The position numbers and the translations under genes are program-made. Positions 8,522 to 17,936 of a stretch of DNA of 64,000 nucleotides are shown piece by piece. Position 1 is the first letter of the stretch. Each line of letters starts with the position of its first letter. The stretch spans positions 408,912-472,911 of the forward strand of contig NZ_WRPP01000007.1 in NCBI RefSeq assembly GCF_009760405.1. Direction: 5' to 3'. The DNA is from Nocardia terrae. GTDB taxonomy: Bacteria; Actinomycetota; Actinomycetes; Mycobacteriales; Mycobacteriaceae. The notes below the pieces were generated by a model. It was not told the DNA's origin. It did no database searches and saw only the letters and a list, made by a program, of their open reading frames with translations.

Positions 8522-8625
8522 GCAATGCCTTTCGCCCGGATGGAAGGGCCCGGATTCGGGCCCCCATCAGGACATCAGCGAACCTTCCGTCGAAACAGGT
8601 TCAGGATCAGCCGGATCGAAACGGC

Positions 8626-9396
8626 TCAGCCGACGTGTTCCCTCAGGTAGGCCAGGTCCTCGGCGACGCCCTCGGCGGGCGTTTCCAGGATGACCGGGGC
8701 GCCCGCCGTGCGGCACACCTCCGCCAGCAGTTGCGGATCGATGGTGCCGTCGGAGAAGTTCGCGTGCCGGTCCGCGCCGGAATCGAAGGCGTCCCGCGAC
8801 GAGTTCAGGTGCACCAGATCGATGCGCCCGGTGATCGCCTTGATCCGCTCCACGATCCCGACCAGTTCCTCGCCGCCCGCCCACGCGTGGCAGGTGTCGA
8901 GGCAGAATCCGGCCCCGAAGTCGCCGACCGCGTCCCACAGCCGCCCGATATCGTCGAAATACCGTGCCATGGCGTGATTTCCGCCGGCGGTGTTCTCGAT
9001 CAGGATGGGCACCGCGAACCCGCCCTTGTCCTGCTGCCGTTCGAACAGCTTGCGCCAGTTGACGAAGCCCTCCACCATCTCGGCATCGGAGCGCACGTGC
9101 CCGCCGTGCACGACCAGCCCGAACGCCCCGAGCTCGGCCGCCGCCTTCGCCTGCTGCGCCACCGCGTTGCGCGACGGCATGCGCAGCCGGTTGTTCAGAC
9201 TGGCCACATTGATCTGATAGGACGAGTGCACGACCACGTCGATCTCGCTGGCCTTGATCTCCTCGGCGAGCGGATGCGGCTTCGGCTTGTCCCAGCTCTG
9301 CGGATCAACCACGAACATCTGAATGACATCGGCCCCCAGCTTCTCGCCGAAGCCGATCGGGTCGCTGTCCTCACGGACGTGAGCTCCAATACGCAT
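8626..9396 (-). CDS. nfo: Endonuclease IV (AP endonuclease)
   Basis: A 256-residue TIM-barrel AP endonuclease of base-excision repair, cutting 5' to abasic sites with a tri-zinc centre. Seen in sequence: N-terminal MRIGAHVRE, FGLVVHGGHV (zinc His), LIENTAGGNH (Glu), CLDTCHAWAGG (Asp/His), LVHLNSSRDAFDSGADRHAN (His/Asp cluster) and VILETPAEG (final Glu). The mycobacterial homologue is called end. Transcription looks leaderless: TAGGCT (complement of 9403-9408) ends 6 nt before the ATG. Its position next to a Ser/Thr kinase differs from the M. tuberculosis arrangement near rpoBC. Confidence 0.95.
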   Translation of the reverse strand: MRIGAHVREDSDPIGFGEKLGADVIQMFVVDPQSWDKPKPHPLAEEIKASEIDVVVHSSYQINVASLNNRLRMPSRNAVAQQAKAAAELGAFGLVVHGGHVRSDAEMVEGFVNWRKLFERQQDKGGFAVPILIENTAGGNHAMARYFDDIGRLWDAVGDFGAGFCLDTCHAWAGGEELVGIVERIKAITGRIDLVHLNSSRDAFDSGADRHANFSDGTIDPQLLAEVCRTAGAPVILETPAEGVAEDLAYLREHVG

Positions 9397-9402
9397 TGGC
9401 CC

Positions 9403-9408
9403 AGCCTA
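9403..9408 (-). promoter_or_regulatory. Leaderless-type -10 element of the endonuclease IV gene
   Basis: TAGGCT on the minus strand, ending 6 nt upstream of ATG 9396; no Shine-Dalgarno is present between them. Confidence 0.45.
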
Positions 9409-9620
9409 TCCCTGCCCTCCGACAGGCACCGCGGGTCAGCGGCGACGACAAGCAAACGTTCAGTGTTGCGTTAGCGGTCCGTGCGTAGATAGTTCGGTAG
9501 GCCGCGAATCGGTTAAGGTTTCGGTGTTTTTCGGATCGGCCCTGCACGATCCTGCCGATCGTCTGTTGTACCTCGCGCGCTGGTGGGTCCCGGCCGCGGA
9601 GTGGAAAGTGGGAGATCGTC

Positions 9621-11480
9621 ATGCTGTCCGAAGGTGACGTTTTTGCTGGGTATGTCATCGAACGGCAGCTCGGCCGGGGTGGCATGGGTTCGGTGTACCT
9701 GGCCAAGCATCCGCGGCTGCCGCGGATGACGGCGCTCAAGCTGCTGAATCGGGAGATGGTCTTCGACAAGGAGGTCCGCGCCCGCTTCGAGCGCGAGGCC
9801 GACCTGGTCGCGCAGCTGGACCACCACAACATCGTCACCGTCTACGACCGCGGGCTCGAGGACGGCCAGCTGTGGATCTCCATGCAGTACATCGACGGGA
9901 TCGACGCCGCCAGCGTGAATCCGCAGTCGCTGCCGCCGGAGCGCGCCGTGCAGATCGTCGCCGAGATGGCCGACGCCCTGGACTACGCGCACCGCAACGA
10001 GGTGCTGCACCGGGACGTGAAGCCCGCCAATATCCTGCTGGCCCGCTCCACCGGCGGTAAGGGCGAGCGGGTGTACCTGACCGACTTCGGCATCGCGCGG
10101 CTGCGCGACGACAGCGGTCACCTCACCCAGACGGGCACGTTCACCGCGACCCTGGCCTACGCCTCGCCCGAGCAGCTGACCGGCTCCGCGCTGGACGGCC
10201 GCTCCGACCAGTATTCGCTGGCCTGCACCCTGTTCTGGCTGTTCACCGGCAACGGCCCGTTCTCGGCGACCAACCCGGCCGCCGTCATCCAGGGCCATTT
10301 GCAAAGCCCGCCACCGCCTTTGGGCAGTGCGCGCGCCGGTCTGCCGCCGGCGCTGGACATGGTGATCGCCAAAGCCATGGCCAAGCGCCCCGAGGACCGC
10401 TTCGCCAGCTGCAGCGACTTCGCGGCCGCGGCCCGGCGTGCGCTCGCGCACCCGAGCGCGCCCGCCATGCCGCTGGTCGGCCGGACCGCACCACCCATGC
10501 CGGTGGCCCCGCCGATGACCGGCGGCGGCATGCCGATGTACACCGGCGGCGGCTCGATGCCCACGGGTGGACGGCTGCCGACCGGTGGCCCGATGCCGAC
10601 CGGCGGGCCTATGCCGACCGGGAGGCCGCAGACCGGCGCGCCCATGCCGACCGCCGCGCCGCGCCCGCAGACCGGCCCGGCCATGCCGTATCCGGTTCCG
10701 CCGCAGGCCAATCCGGTGAATCCGGCCCCGCCGAAGCCGGTGACCGGCAACTACACCGGCCGCGGCACCAACCAGTACACCCAGCCGCCGTCCTACGCCT
10801 ACCAGGCTCCGGTCCAGCCGCAGCGTCCGCCGGTGGCGCCCATGGGCGCGCATCGGTCCGCACCGCCGAACAAATCGAACACCGGTCTGATCATCGGGAT
10901 CATCGCCGCGGTGCTGGTGCTGATCATCGTGATCGTCGCGGTGGTGGCCGCCTCGGGCAAGGGCAAGTCCGCCACCACCAAGGGCGCGGCGGCGACGTCC
11001 TCGGCTCAGGTTCCCGTGGCCGGAAACAAACAGATCGACCAGGCCGCGGTCTCGAAGGAATTCCCGAAGTTGTTGCCCGCCACCGAGGATGGCAAGGGCT
11101 ACAACGGCGCGACCTGCTGGGTGCCGAGTTCGCCGATCGACTCCGACTCGACCGACGGCACCCCGGACTTCGGCGACTTCAAGGTGCAGTGGCGCTGCTA
11201 CGGCGGCAACGACAGCAAGGACCCCTTCTTCCGGATCTACGCCTACACCTCGGCCGACAAGGTGCAGTCGGTGCTCAGCGGTCTCACCCCGGACACCAAG
11301 TCGCAGGATTCCAACGGCGGCAAGTCCGACACCAACTACCAGTACACCGGTGACCACCCGCGCATGGTGACCGCCTTCACCGGCGACAGCGGCCGGGCCC
11401 AGTACCTGATGTACACCGACGGCATCGCGGGCAGCATGGACTCGGTCCTGAAGTGGTGGAAGAACGCGCCGCTCACCTGA
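9621..11480 (+). CDS. Receptor-type Ser/Thr protein kinase (kinase 1)
   Basis: A 619-residue transmembrane kinase. The cytoplasmic kinase domain (about 8-275) is complete: GRGGMGSVYLAK, Lys in ALKLL, HRDVKPANILL near residue 130, DFGIARLRDD, activation loop LTQTGTFTATLAYASPEQL. A Pro/Gly/Met/Thr-rich linker (about 285-415) contains tandem PMPTGG-like repeats. One membrane helix (IIGIIAAVLVLIIVIVAVVA, about 421-444) is followed by an about 170-residue extracellular domain with two Cys (GYNGATCWV; VQWRCYGG). No PASTA repeats are present. The ectodomain is shared with the next kinase and I do not recognise it. The ATG has GGGAG 6 nt upstream. The gene is 79 nt from kinase 2 on the same strand. 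Confidence 0.95.
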   Translation: MLSEGDVFAGYVIERQLGRGGMGSVYLAKHPRLPRMTALKLLNREMVFDKEVRARFEREADLVAQLDHHNIVTVYDRGLEDGQLWISMQYIDGIDAASVNPQSLPPERAVQIVAEMADALDYAHRNEVLHRDVKPANILLARSTGGKGERVYLTDFGIARLRDDSGHLTQTGTFTATLAYASPEQLTGSALDGRSDQYSLACTLFWLFTGNGPFSATNPAAVIQGHLQSPPPPLGSARAGLPPALDMVIAKAMAKRPEDRFASCSDFAAAARRALAHPSAPAMPLVGRTAPPMPVAPPMTGGGMPMYTGGGSMPTGGRLPTGGPMPTGGPMPTGRPQTGAPMPTAAPRPQTGPAMPYPVPPQANPVNPAPPKPVTGNYTGRGTNQYTQPPSYAYQAPVQPQRPPVAPMGAHRSAPPNKSNTGLIIGIIAAVLVLIIVIVAVVAASGKGKSATTKGAAATSSAQVPVAGNKQIDQAAVSKEFPKLLPATEDGKGYNGATCWVPSSPIDSDSTDGTPDFGDFKVQWRCYGGNDSKDPFFRIYAYTSADKVQSVLSGLTPDTKSQDSNGGKSDTNYQYTGDHPRMVTAFTGDSGRAQYLMYTDGIAGSMDSVLKWWKNAPLT

Positions 11481-11559
11481 GCTGACCTGGTCGGATGACA
11501 GCCTCGCGGCGGGCACGTAGGGTCGCGAACCGTAGGAGTCCGGGTCGAAAGGGTTTAGT

Positions 11560-13248
11560 TTGCTGCGCGCTGGGGAAAGGTTCGCCGGTTATGAGATCGA
11601 ACGCGAACTCGGCCGTGGCGGCATGGGATCGGTGTATCTGGCACGGCATCCCCGCCTACCCCGGCTCATCGCGCTGAAGCTGCTCAGCCGCGATCTGTTC
11701 GGCGATATCGAGGTACGTCGGCGGTTCGAGCGCGAGGGCGACCTGATCGCGCGGCTCGAGCATCCGAACATCGTGCCCGTCTACGACCGCGGCATCGACG
11801 ACGCGCAGCCCTGGATCGCCATGCGCTACATCGACGGTCCCGACGCCTCGCAGTTGGAGGCGGCGAATCTGCCTCCGCGCCAAGCCATCCGGATCATCGC
11901 CGAGACCGCGCGCGCCCTGGATTTCGCGCACCGCCGCGGCGTGCTGCACCGAGACGTGAAGCCCGCCAACATCCTGCTCGAGCGCATCGACGCCGAGGAG
12001 CGAGTCTTCCTGGCGGACTTCGGCATTGCCCGACTGCGCGACGACGCCACCAAGCTCACCCAGACCGGTTCGTTCACCGCGACGCTGACCTACGCCTCGC
12101 CCGAACAGCTCTCCGGGCAGCCGCTGGACCCGCGCTCGGACCAGTACTCCTTGGCGTGCAGCCTGTTCCGGCTGCTCACCGGCGATGTGCCGTTCGCGGC
12201 CGAGCATCCGGTGGGCATCATCCACGGTCATCTCAACCAGGCGCCGCCGCCGGTCAGCGCGTTGCGGGCGGGTCTGCCGCAGGCGCTGGACGCGGTCCTG
12301 GCCCGTGCGCTCGCGAAACATCCCGAGGGCCGGTTCGATTCGTGCACGGAGTTCACCGATGCCGCTCAGCAGGCGCTGGAGAACCCGGCCGGGGTGACGC
12401 AGGTGGTGCCGCACGCGCCGTTCGCGCCGCCCGCGGCGACCACCCGCTTCGAGCCGAATCCCGTTCCGGGGCAGCGGCCTTCCGGCACCTCCCGCTACAC
12501 CGCGCGAGCGCAGGCGCCGGCGCCCGCGGCGGCCGCGCCGCGAACGGCGCCGCCGCGACCGCGCAAGAAGCGTTCCAAGCTGCGCGGCTGCCTGCTGGGC
12601 GTGGCGGCCCTGGTGGTGCTGCCGCTGGCGGCGGTCGCCGTCATCGTCTCCGTGCTCGATGAGAAGGGGACCTCCCACACGCCCGCGATCACCTCCGAGG
12701 AGCCCACCCCGACCACCGAGGACACGATCACACCGACCGAGACGACCGGACCCGCGGCGGGCCTGCCCGAGAACTCCGGCGCGGCCGCCCAGATCCTCAG
12801 CCAGCGCTTTCCGCAGATGCTGCCCCAGGCCGACCCGAGCTCCGACACCAATACCGGCGTCGGCTACCAGGGTGCGACGTGCACGACCTATCAGCCCGCC
12901 TCGCCGCCGCCCGAGACCGGGTCCGGCGATCCGGATCTGGGCGCCTGGGAGATCGCCTGGAACTGCACCGGGGTCGGCCATCCGACCTACCGTTTCGTCA
13001 TGTACCGCTCGGCCGCCGACGCCGAGGAGGCGCTCAACGCCCTGTCCGGCTATACCAAGTCCGATATCAAGCTGCACGGCACCAAGTACACGAACTACCA
13101 GATCAGCGGTAGCGCCCTGCTGCGCCCGCGGCTGGTGACGGAGTTCCACGCGCGGGAGGGCAAACACGCCTTCCTCATGTACACCACAGGGCTCCTGGTC
13201 ACCGACGACCAGTTGCTGGAGTGGTGGAAGTCCGCCCCCATCAATTGA
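11560..13248 (+). CDS. Receptor-type Ser/Thr protein kinase (kinase 2)
   Basis: A 562-residue paralogue of kinase 1. The TTG start at 11560 has GAAAGG 8 nt upstream and aligns with the N-termini of the other two kinases. Kinase landmarks: GRGGMGSVYLAR, HRDVKPANILL near residue 130, DFGIARLRDD, TQTGSFTATLTYASPEQLSG. The linker is Pro/Ala/Thr-rich, with a basic cluster RPRKKRSKLRG just before the membrane helix (CLLGVAALVVLPLAAVAVIV, about 346-366). The extracellular part (about 370-562) has an acidic Thr/Glu/Pro stalk and the same two-Cys domain as kinase 1 (GYQGATCTT; IAWNCTGVG; FLMYTTGLL; LEWWKSAPIN). Probable signal sensor at the cell envelope; ligand unknown. Confidence 0.94.
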   Translation: MLRAGERFAGYEIERELGRGGMGSVYLARHPRLPRLIALKLLSRDLFGDIEVRRRFEREGDLIARLEHPNIVPVYDRGIDDAQPWIAMRYIDGPDASQLEAANLPPRQAIRIIAETARALDFAHRRGVLHRDVKPANILLERIDAEERVFLADFGIARLRDDATKLTQTGSFTATLTYASPEQLSGQPLDPRSDQYSLACSLFRLLTGDVPFAAEHPVGIIHGHLNQAPPPVSALRAGLPQALDAVLARALAKHPEGRFDSCTEFTDAAQQALENPAGVTQVVPHAPFAPPAATTRFEPNPVPGQRPSGTSRYTARAQAPAPAAAAPRTAPPRPRKKRSKLRGCLLGVAALVVLPLAAVAVIVSVLDEKGTSHTPAITSEEPTPTTEDTITPTETTGPAAGLPENSGAAAQILSQRFPQMLPQADPSSDTNTGVGYQGATCTTYQPASPPPETGSGDPDLGAWEIAWNCTGVGHPTYRFVMYRSAADAEEALNALSGYTKSDIKLHGTKYTNYQISGSALLRPRLVTEFHAREGKHAFLMYTTGLLVTDDQLLEWWKSAPIN

Positions 13249-13348
13249 GGGCTGTCCGTGCGGGGGATTTGTGTGGAGTCTGTGAGGAGACAGTCTTCAG
13301 GGACTTCCCGGATGGCACGACCCCTCGAACCTCGACACACTGGACATC

Positions 13349-14122
13349 ATGACTTCGAACGTCTCGGAATCCGTCACCCTCGAGCAGGGCACGGTCCCGG
13401 TCGCCGCCCGCGCGACCGATCTTGTGAAGATCTACGGTTCGGGCGACACGCAGGTCCATGCCCTGGCCGGGGTGACGGCCGAGTTCGCGAAGGGCGAGTT
13501 CACCGCCATCATGGGCCCCTCCGGCTCGGGCAAGTCGACGCTCATGCACTGCCTGGCCGGTCTGGACTCGGCCACCGGGGGATCGGTCCACATCGGTGAC
13601 ACCGATCTGACCCGGCTCTCGGACAAGCAGATCACCGCGCTGCGCCGCGACCGCATCGGCTTCGTCTTCCAGGCGTTCAATCTGGTCCCCACCCTGACCG
13701 CGCTGGAGAACATCACGCTGCCGCTGGACATCGCGGGCCGCAAGCCCGACGAGGAGTGGCTGTCCTCCGTGGTCAAGCGGCTGGGCCTGGGCGACCGGCT
13801 CACCCACCGCCCCAGCGAGCTGTCCGGCGGTCAGCAGCAGCGCGTGGCCTGCGCCCGCGCACTGGCGGGCAAGCCGGACATCATCTTCGGTGACGAGCCG
13901 ACCGGCAACCTGGACTCGCACTCCTCCGGCGAGGTGCTCAACATCCTGCGGGCCGCGGTCGACGAATTCGGTCAGACGGTGGTCATCGTGACCCACGATC
14001 CGCGCGCGGCGTCCTACGCCGACCGGGTGGTGTTCCTCGCCGACGGCAAGATCGTCGACGAATTGCGCGAGCCCACCGCCGAATCCGTGCTCGACAAGAT
14101 GAAGTCGCTGGAGACGCTCTGA
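13349..14122 (+). CDS. ABC transporter ATP-binding protein (MacB/LolD type)
   Basis: A 257-residue nucleotide-binding domain that energises the permease encoded immediately downstream (TGATG, 1-nt overlap). Walker A GPSGSGKST, Q-loop in FVFQAFNLVPTLTALENI, signature LSGGQQQRVACARAL, Walker B DIIFGDEPTGNLD and the switch His in VIVTHDPR are all intact. The QAFNLVPTLTALENITLP context is typical of the MacB/FtsE/LolD subfamily, which acts with FtsX-fold permeases rather than in classical solute transport. A CACACT element 7 nt before the ATG may drive a leaderless transcript. Confidence 0.96.
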   Translation: MTSNVSESVTLEQGTVPVAARATDLVKIYGSGDTQVHALAGVTAEFAKGEFTAIMGPSGSGKSTLMHCLAGLDSATGGSVHIGDTDLTRLSDKQITALRRDRIGFVFQAFNLVPTLTALENITLPLDIAGRKPDEEWLSSVVKRLGLGDRLTHRPSELSGGQQQRVACARALAGKPDIIFGDEPTGNLDSHSSGEVLNILRAAVDEFGQTVVIVTHDPRAASYADRVVFLADGKIVDELREPTAESVLDKMKSLETL

Positions 14123-16650
14123 TGTCTGCCTCGCCGATGCGCAAGGTCGCCTTGCGCAATCTCGCCGCGCACAAGGTGCGCCTGATCTTGACGGTGTTGT
14201 CGGTGGTGCTCGGAACCGCCTTCATCTCAGGGTCTTTCATCTTCACCGACACGCTGCAGAGCACCTTCAACGGCATTTTCGCCACCCAGGCCAAGGGCGT
14301 GGACGTGCGCGTCACGACCAAGGGGCAGCAGTCGGTCGGCGTGCCGAACGACATCGTGGACAAGATCTCCCACATGGACGGTGTGAAGACCGTCGCGCCC
14401 GGCGTCAACGGCCCGGTGGTGCTGTTGAAGGATGGGCACGCCGTGCAGACCGGCGGCGCGCCGACCATGGGGCAGTCGTATCTGCCGCCGGGTAAGTCGG
14501 TGGCCGAGCCGGACAAGTTCGCCGAGGGCGCGCCGCCCTCGAAGCCCGGTGAGATCGCCATCAACAAGGGCGGCGCGGATCGGGCGGGTCTGAAGGTCGG
14601 CGATCACACCAAGGTGCTGGTGCCGTCCAAGGGCAATATCGACGTCACCGTCTCGGGCATCTACGACCCGCAGGCGGGCAATACCGGCGGCTTCATCGGA
14701 TTGCAGTTCGACGATTCCCAGGCGCGGCAGCTGTTCACCGACGGACAGCACGTCGCCTACGTCGACATCGCCGCCCAGCCCGGCATCAAGGCCGATGATC
14801 TGCGCGATCAGATCAAGGCCGCGCTGCCCGACTACAAGGTGCAGGACGCCGAGCAGGTGCGCGACGATTTCAAGGCGCAGCTGGGCAATGCGTTGAAGTT
14901 CATCAACTACTTCCTGCTCGCGTTCGGCTCCATCGCGCTGATCGTGGGCACGTTCATCATCTACAACACCTTCTCGATGCTGGTGGCCCAGCGCCTGCGT
15001 GAGCTGGCGCTGCTGCGGGCGGTCGGCGCGAGTCGCCGGCAGATCTCGCGGTCGGTGGTCGGCGAGTCGCTGATCGTCGGATTGATCGGCAGCGCACTGG
15101 GTCTCGCGGCCGGTGTGGGCCTGGCGTTCGGGCTGTCCGGGCTGCTCAATGCGTTCAAGCTGGGTCTGCCCACCGGCACCATGTCGCTGGAGCCGCGCAC
15201 GGTGCTGGTCGCCCTGGGCGTCGGCACCATCGTGACGGTGCTGAGCGCGTACGCGCCCGCGCGGCGGGCCGCCAAGGTGCCGCCGGTGGAAGCCATGCGC
15301 TCGGAATCGAATTCGTCGGGTGAGTCGCTGCGGGTGCGCACCATCATCGGCGCCGTGCTGGCGGTGGCGGGCGTGGTCCTGGTCGTTCTCGGGGCGCGCG
15401 GTACCGGCGGCAGTGCGGCCGCGGTGGTCGGAATCGGTGCGGCCGCTTTGATTCTCGCGGTGCTGTTCGCCTCGCCCGCGCTCTCGCGGCCGGTGATCGC
15501 GGGGCTGAGCGTGCTGGTGCGGCCGTTCGGCCCGGTCGGGAAGATGGCGCGCAACAACGCGATTCGCAATCCGCGCCGCACCGCCGCCACCGCTTTCGCG
15601 CTGACCCTGGGCCTGATGCTGGTCTCGGCGATCGGCATGCTCGGTTCCTCGGCCAAGGCCAGCGTCAGCGATCTGGTCGACAAGGGCGTGAAGGCCGACT
15701 ACATCCTGGCGGGCCCGCCCGGCGGGATCATCGGCGTCCCGCTGGCGGCCACCGACACCGTCAAGCAGGTGCCGCAGGTCAAGGATGTGGTGGCCTTTCA
15801 CGGTGTCGCGCTGAAGGTCGACGACAAGCAGGTGATCGGCACCGCGCCCGAGGGCCAGATGTCCAAGGTGATGAACTACACCGTGGAGCAGGGCACCGAC
15901 CAGCTCGGTGACGACGACATCATGGTCTCGGAAACCTTTGCCTCCGACCACGGTTGGAAGGTCGGCGAGTCGGTCCCGGTCACCGGACTGGACTACAAGA
16001 AGTACACCGTGAACGTCGCGGGCATCTACAAGGACACCCAGCTGCTGCAGAACATGGTCACCTCCATGGCCCTGTACCAGAAGGCCGTCCCGGTCAGCTA
16101 CCAGAGCAGCTTCCTGGTCCTGATCGCCGCCCAGCCCGGCGCCGACCTCCCGGCCATGCGCACCAGTCTGGAGAAGGCCACCGAGCAGTACGTGATCGTT
16201 CAGGTCCAGGACCACAACGACTTCAAGGGCGCGGAGGGCAAGCAGATCGACACCCTGCTGGCCATCCTCTACGGCCTGCTGGCGCTGGCGGTGGTGATCG
16301 CCATTCTCGGCATCGTCAACACCCTCGCGCTCTCGGTCGTGGAACGCCGCCGCGAGATCGGCATGCTCCGCGCGGTGGGTATGCAACGGCCCCAGGTGCG
16401 TCGCAGCATCTACCTGGAATCCATGCTGATCGCCATCTTCGGTGCGGTGGTCGGCGTGATCCTGGGCATCGGCCTGGGCGTCGGATTCCTGAAAACCCTT
16501 GCGGAACTGGGTATCGCGACAATCGCGGTCCCGTGGACCCAGATCGTGCTGATGCTGCTGGCCTCCGGCGTGGTCGGCGTGCTGGCCGCGCTGTGGCCCG
16601 CGGTGCGGGCCGCCCGCACACCCCCACTGGCGGCCATCGCCGACCTGTAG
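14122..16650 (+). CDS. ABC transporter permease, tandem FtsX-domain (MacB-like)
   Basis: An 842-residue permease with the long actinobacterial architecture: a first helix (VRLILTVLSVVLGTAFISGS), a large extracytoplasmic MacB-like domain (about 45-255), an FtsX domain of three helices (starting FLLAFGSIALIVGTFIIYNT with QRLRELALLRAVGASR), an additional helical pair, a second extracytoplasmic domain (about 510-705), and a second FtsX domain (ILYGLLALAVVIAILGIVNT; ERRREIGMLRAVGMQR). Such exporters act mechanically on envelope substrates or export lipids and peptides; the cargo here is unknown. Its location among receptor kinases suggests, but does not prove, envelope-stress control. Confidence 0.94.
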   Translation: MSASPMRKVALRNLAAHKVRLILTVLSVVLGTAFISGSFIFTDTLQSTFNGIFATQAKGVDVRVTTKGQQSVGVPNDIVDKISHMDGVKTVAPGVNGPVVLLKDGHAVQTGGAPTMGQSYLPPGKSVAEPDKFAEGAPPSKPGEIAINKGGADRAGLKVGDHTKVLVPSKGNIDVTVSGIYDPQAGNTGGFIGLQFDDSQARQLFTDGQHVAYVDIAAQPGIKADDLRDQIKAALPDYKVQDAEQVRDDFKAQLGNALKFINYFLLAFGSIALIVGTFIIYNTFSMLVAQRLRELALLRAVGASRRQISRSVVGESLIVGLIGSALGLAAGVGLAFGLSGLLNAFKLGLPTGTMSLEPRTVLVALGVGTIVTVLSAYAPARRAAKVPPVEAMRSESNSSGESLRVRTIIGAVLAVAGVVLVVLGARGTGGSAAAVVGIGAAALILAVLFASPALSRPVIAGLSVLVRPFGPVGKMARNNAIRNPRRTAATAFALTLGLMLVSAIGMLGSSAKASVSDLVDKGVKADYILAGPPGGIIGVPLAATDTVKQVPQVKDVVAFHGVALKVDDKQVIGTAPEGQMSKVMNYTVEQGTDQLGDDDIMVSETFASDHGWKVGESVPVTGLDYKKYTVNVAGIYKDTQLLQNMVTSMALYQKAVPVSYQSSFLVLIAAQPGADLPAMRTSLEKATEQYVIVQVQDHNDFKGAEGKQIDTLLAILYGLLALAVVIAILGIVNTLALSVVERRREIGMLRAVGMQRPQVRRSIYLESMLIAIFGAVVGVILGIGLGVGFLKTLAELGIATIAVPWTQIVLMLLASGVVGVLAALWPAVRAARTPPLAAIADL

Positions 16651-16657
16651 ATCGGAT

Positions 16658-16689
16658 GATCCGGGGCGTCCGGCCGCCCGCCCCGGATC
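16658..16689. terminator. Bidirectional hairpin between convergent genes
   Basis: Perfect 11-bp inverted repeat GATCCGGGGCG (16658-16668) / CGCCCCGGATC (16679-16689), loop 10 nt, starting 8 nt after the permease stop and ending 8 nt before the stop of the opposing lipoprotein gene. Confidence 0.65.
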
Positions 16690-16696
16690 CCCGGCC

Positions 16697-17860
16697 TCAA
16701 TCGCACAGCGCGTGGTCGATCAGCGCGCTCGCCGAGTTCTCCTGGGCCAGTATGTGTTCGGGCGTATCGCCGAGCGCCTCCGACATCGAAACCACAACGC
16801 TCCGCCGGCCGTCACCGGTGACCCCGTTCAGCGTGATGTAACCGCCGTCGCCGCCCTCGTGCCCCCAGTAGCTTCCGCCACAGCTCAGCGGGCGTTCGGC
16901 GAGGCCGAGCCCGTATCGTCCACCGGGCCAGAACGTTTCGAGCCCCCCGGCGACCGGGACGGTGTTCTTCATCTCGGTCAGCTGCGGCGCCGGCAGCAGT
17001 CGACCCGAGAGCAGGGCGCGGAAGAATACGTTCTCGTCGTGCGTGGTCGTGACCCACGAAAGGACTTCGGGGTCAACGGGAACCTGCTCGGTGACATCCA
17101 CCTGCGAATCGGGTCCGAAGAACTGATAGGCCCGCGCGTGCGGCTCCGGCAGGCCGGGCGAGGTGCCGCCCCACCGGGTCTGCTCGAGGCCGATCGGTTT
17201 CAGGATGCGCTCCTCGATCTCCTGGTGGACCGGGCGCCCGGTGACCTGCCGGACTATCATGCCGAGCAGGACATAGTCGGTATTGGCATAAGCCCAGCCC
17301 GTTCCGGGCGCGAAGTCGGGCTCGTGCGTCATCGCCCGAGCCACCAGCTGCTCGGAATCGTAGATGTCGAACCGCTGCCGGTAGTACTCCTCGGCCGTGG
17401 TGTACCCCGGCAGATCATCGTGAATTCCCGCAGTGTGCTGAAGCAACTGCCGAATACTGATCCGCGAACCGTCGTTCCCGTTCCCCCGCACCACACCCGG
17501 CAGCCACCGCTCGGCCGTATCCGCCAACCCGAGCTTGCCCTCGGCTGCCAGTTGCAGCACCACGGTGGCGACCAGGGTCTTGGACGTACTGGCCATCCGG
17601 AAGTACCCGTCCGGATCGACCGGACTTCCCGTACTCGAGTCCGCGCTCCCCGCGACGGCCACCGATTCCCTACCGTCGACTCCGATGACGCGAGCCTGCA
17701 CTCCGCTGATTCCCAGCGCATGCAGCTTCTCCACGTCCTGCCGCAACCGCTCCCCGGGCGAGCCCCCGCCGGATCGGTCCGCACCGCAACCCACCACGCC
17801 CGCCATCAGCGCGGTGACGCCGACCGCGACGGCGACCCGTCCACGCAGACTCGAAATCAT
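16697..17860 (-). CDS. Beta-lactamase/DD-peptidase-fold lipoprotein
   Basis: A 387-residue serine hydrolase of the class C beta-lactamase / D-Ala-D-Ala carboxypeptidase superfamily. A signal peptide ends in a lipobox-like GVVGC (Cys25). The SxxK motif is S91-T-S-K94 (FRMASTSKTL), the YxN motif is Y191-A-N193 (GWAYANTDYVLLG), and the third motif is HEG-type (WGHEGGDGGY) in place of KTG, as in many esterase/peptidase members. It should act at the outer face of the membrane on peptidoglycan peptides or an ester or lactam. The opposite orientation to the ABC transporter separates it from that operon; it follows kinase 3 on the same strand by 76 nt and could be read with it. Confidence 0.9.
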   Translation of the reverse strand: MISSLRGRVAVAVGVTALMAGVVGCGADRSGGGSPGERLRQDVEKLHALGISGVQARVIGVDGRESVAVAGSADSSTGSPVDPDGYFRMASTSKTLVATVVLQLAAEGKLGLADTAERWLPGVVRGNGNDGSRISIRQLLQHTAGIHDDLPGYTTAEEYYRQRFDIYDSEQLVARAMTHEPDFAPGTGWAYANTDYVLLGMIVRQVTGRPVHQEIEERILKPIGLEQTRWGGTSPGLPEPHARAYQFFGPDSQVDVTEQVPVDPEVLSWVTTTHDENVFFRALLSGRLLPAPQLTEMKNTVPVAGGLETFWPGGRYGLGLAERPLSCGGSYWGHEGGDGGYITLNGVTGDGRRSVVVSMSEALGDTPEHILAQENSASALIDHALCD

Positions 17861-17936
17861 CCTCGAACGCTAATTCGCCGCGCCCGCAGGCATAATCCGG
17901 CGAACCCCCGGTATCGGTCCGGGGGATTTCCCTGAT

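Noticed and set aside
10540..10700. CRISPR-like or minisatellite repeats in kinase 1
   Set aside because: These are in-frame codons for PMPTGG-like linker repeats of irregular length within the gene; no spacers, leader or cas genes.
9513..11516. Long minus-strand frame opposite kinase 1
   Set aside because: Complement of a clear kinase gene; low-complexity Gly/Arg/His product with no motifs.
14227..16386. 719-codon frame opposite the FtsX permease
   Set aside because: Shadow of a permease whose membrane helices and FtsX motifs are unambiguous.
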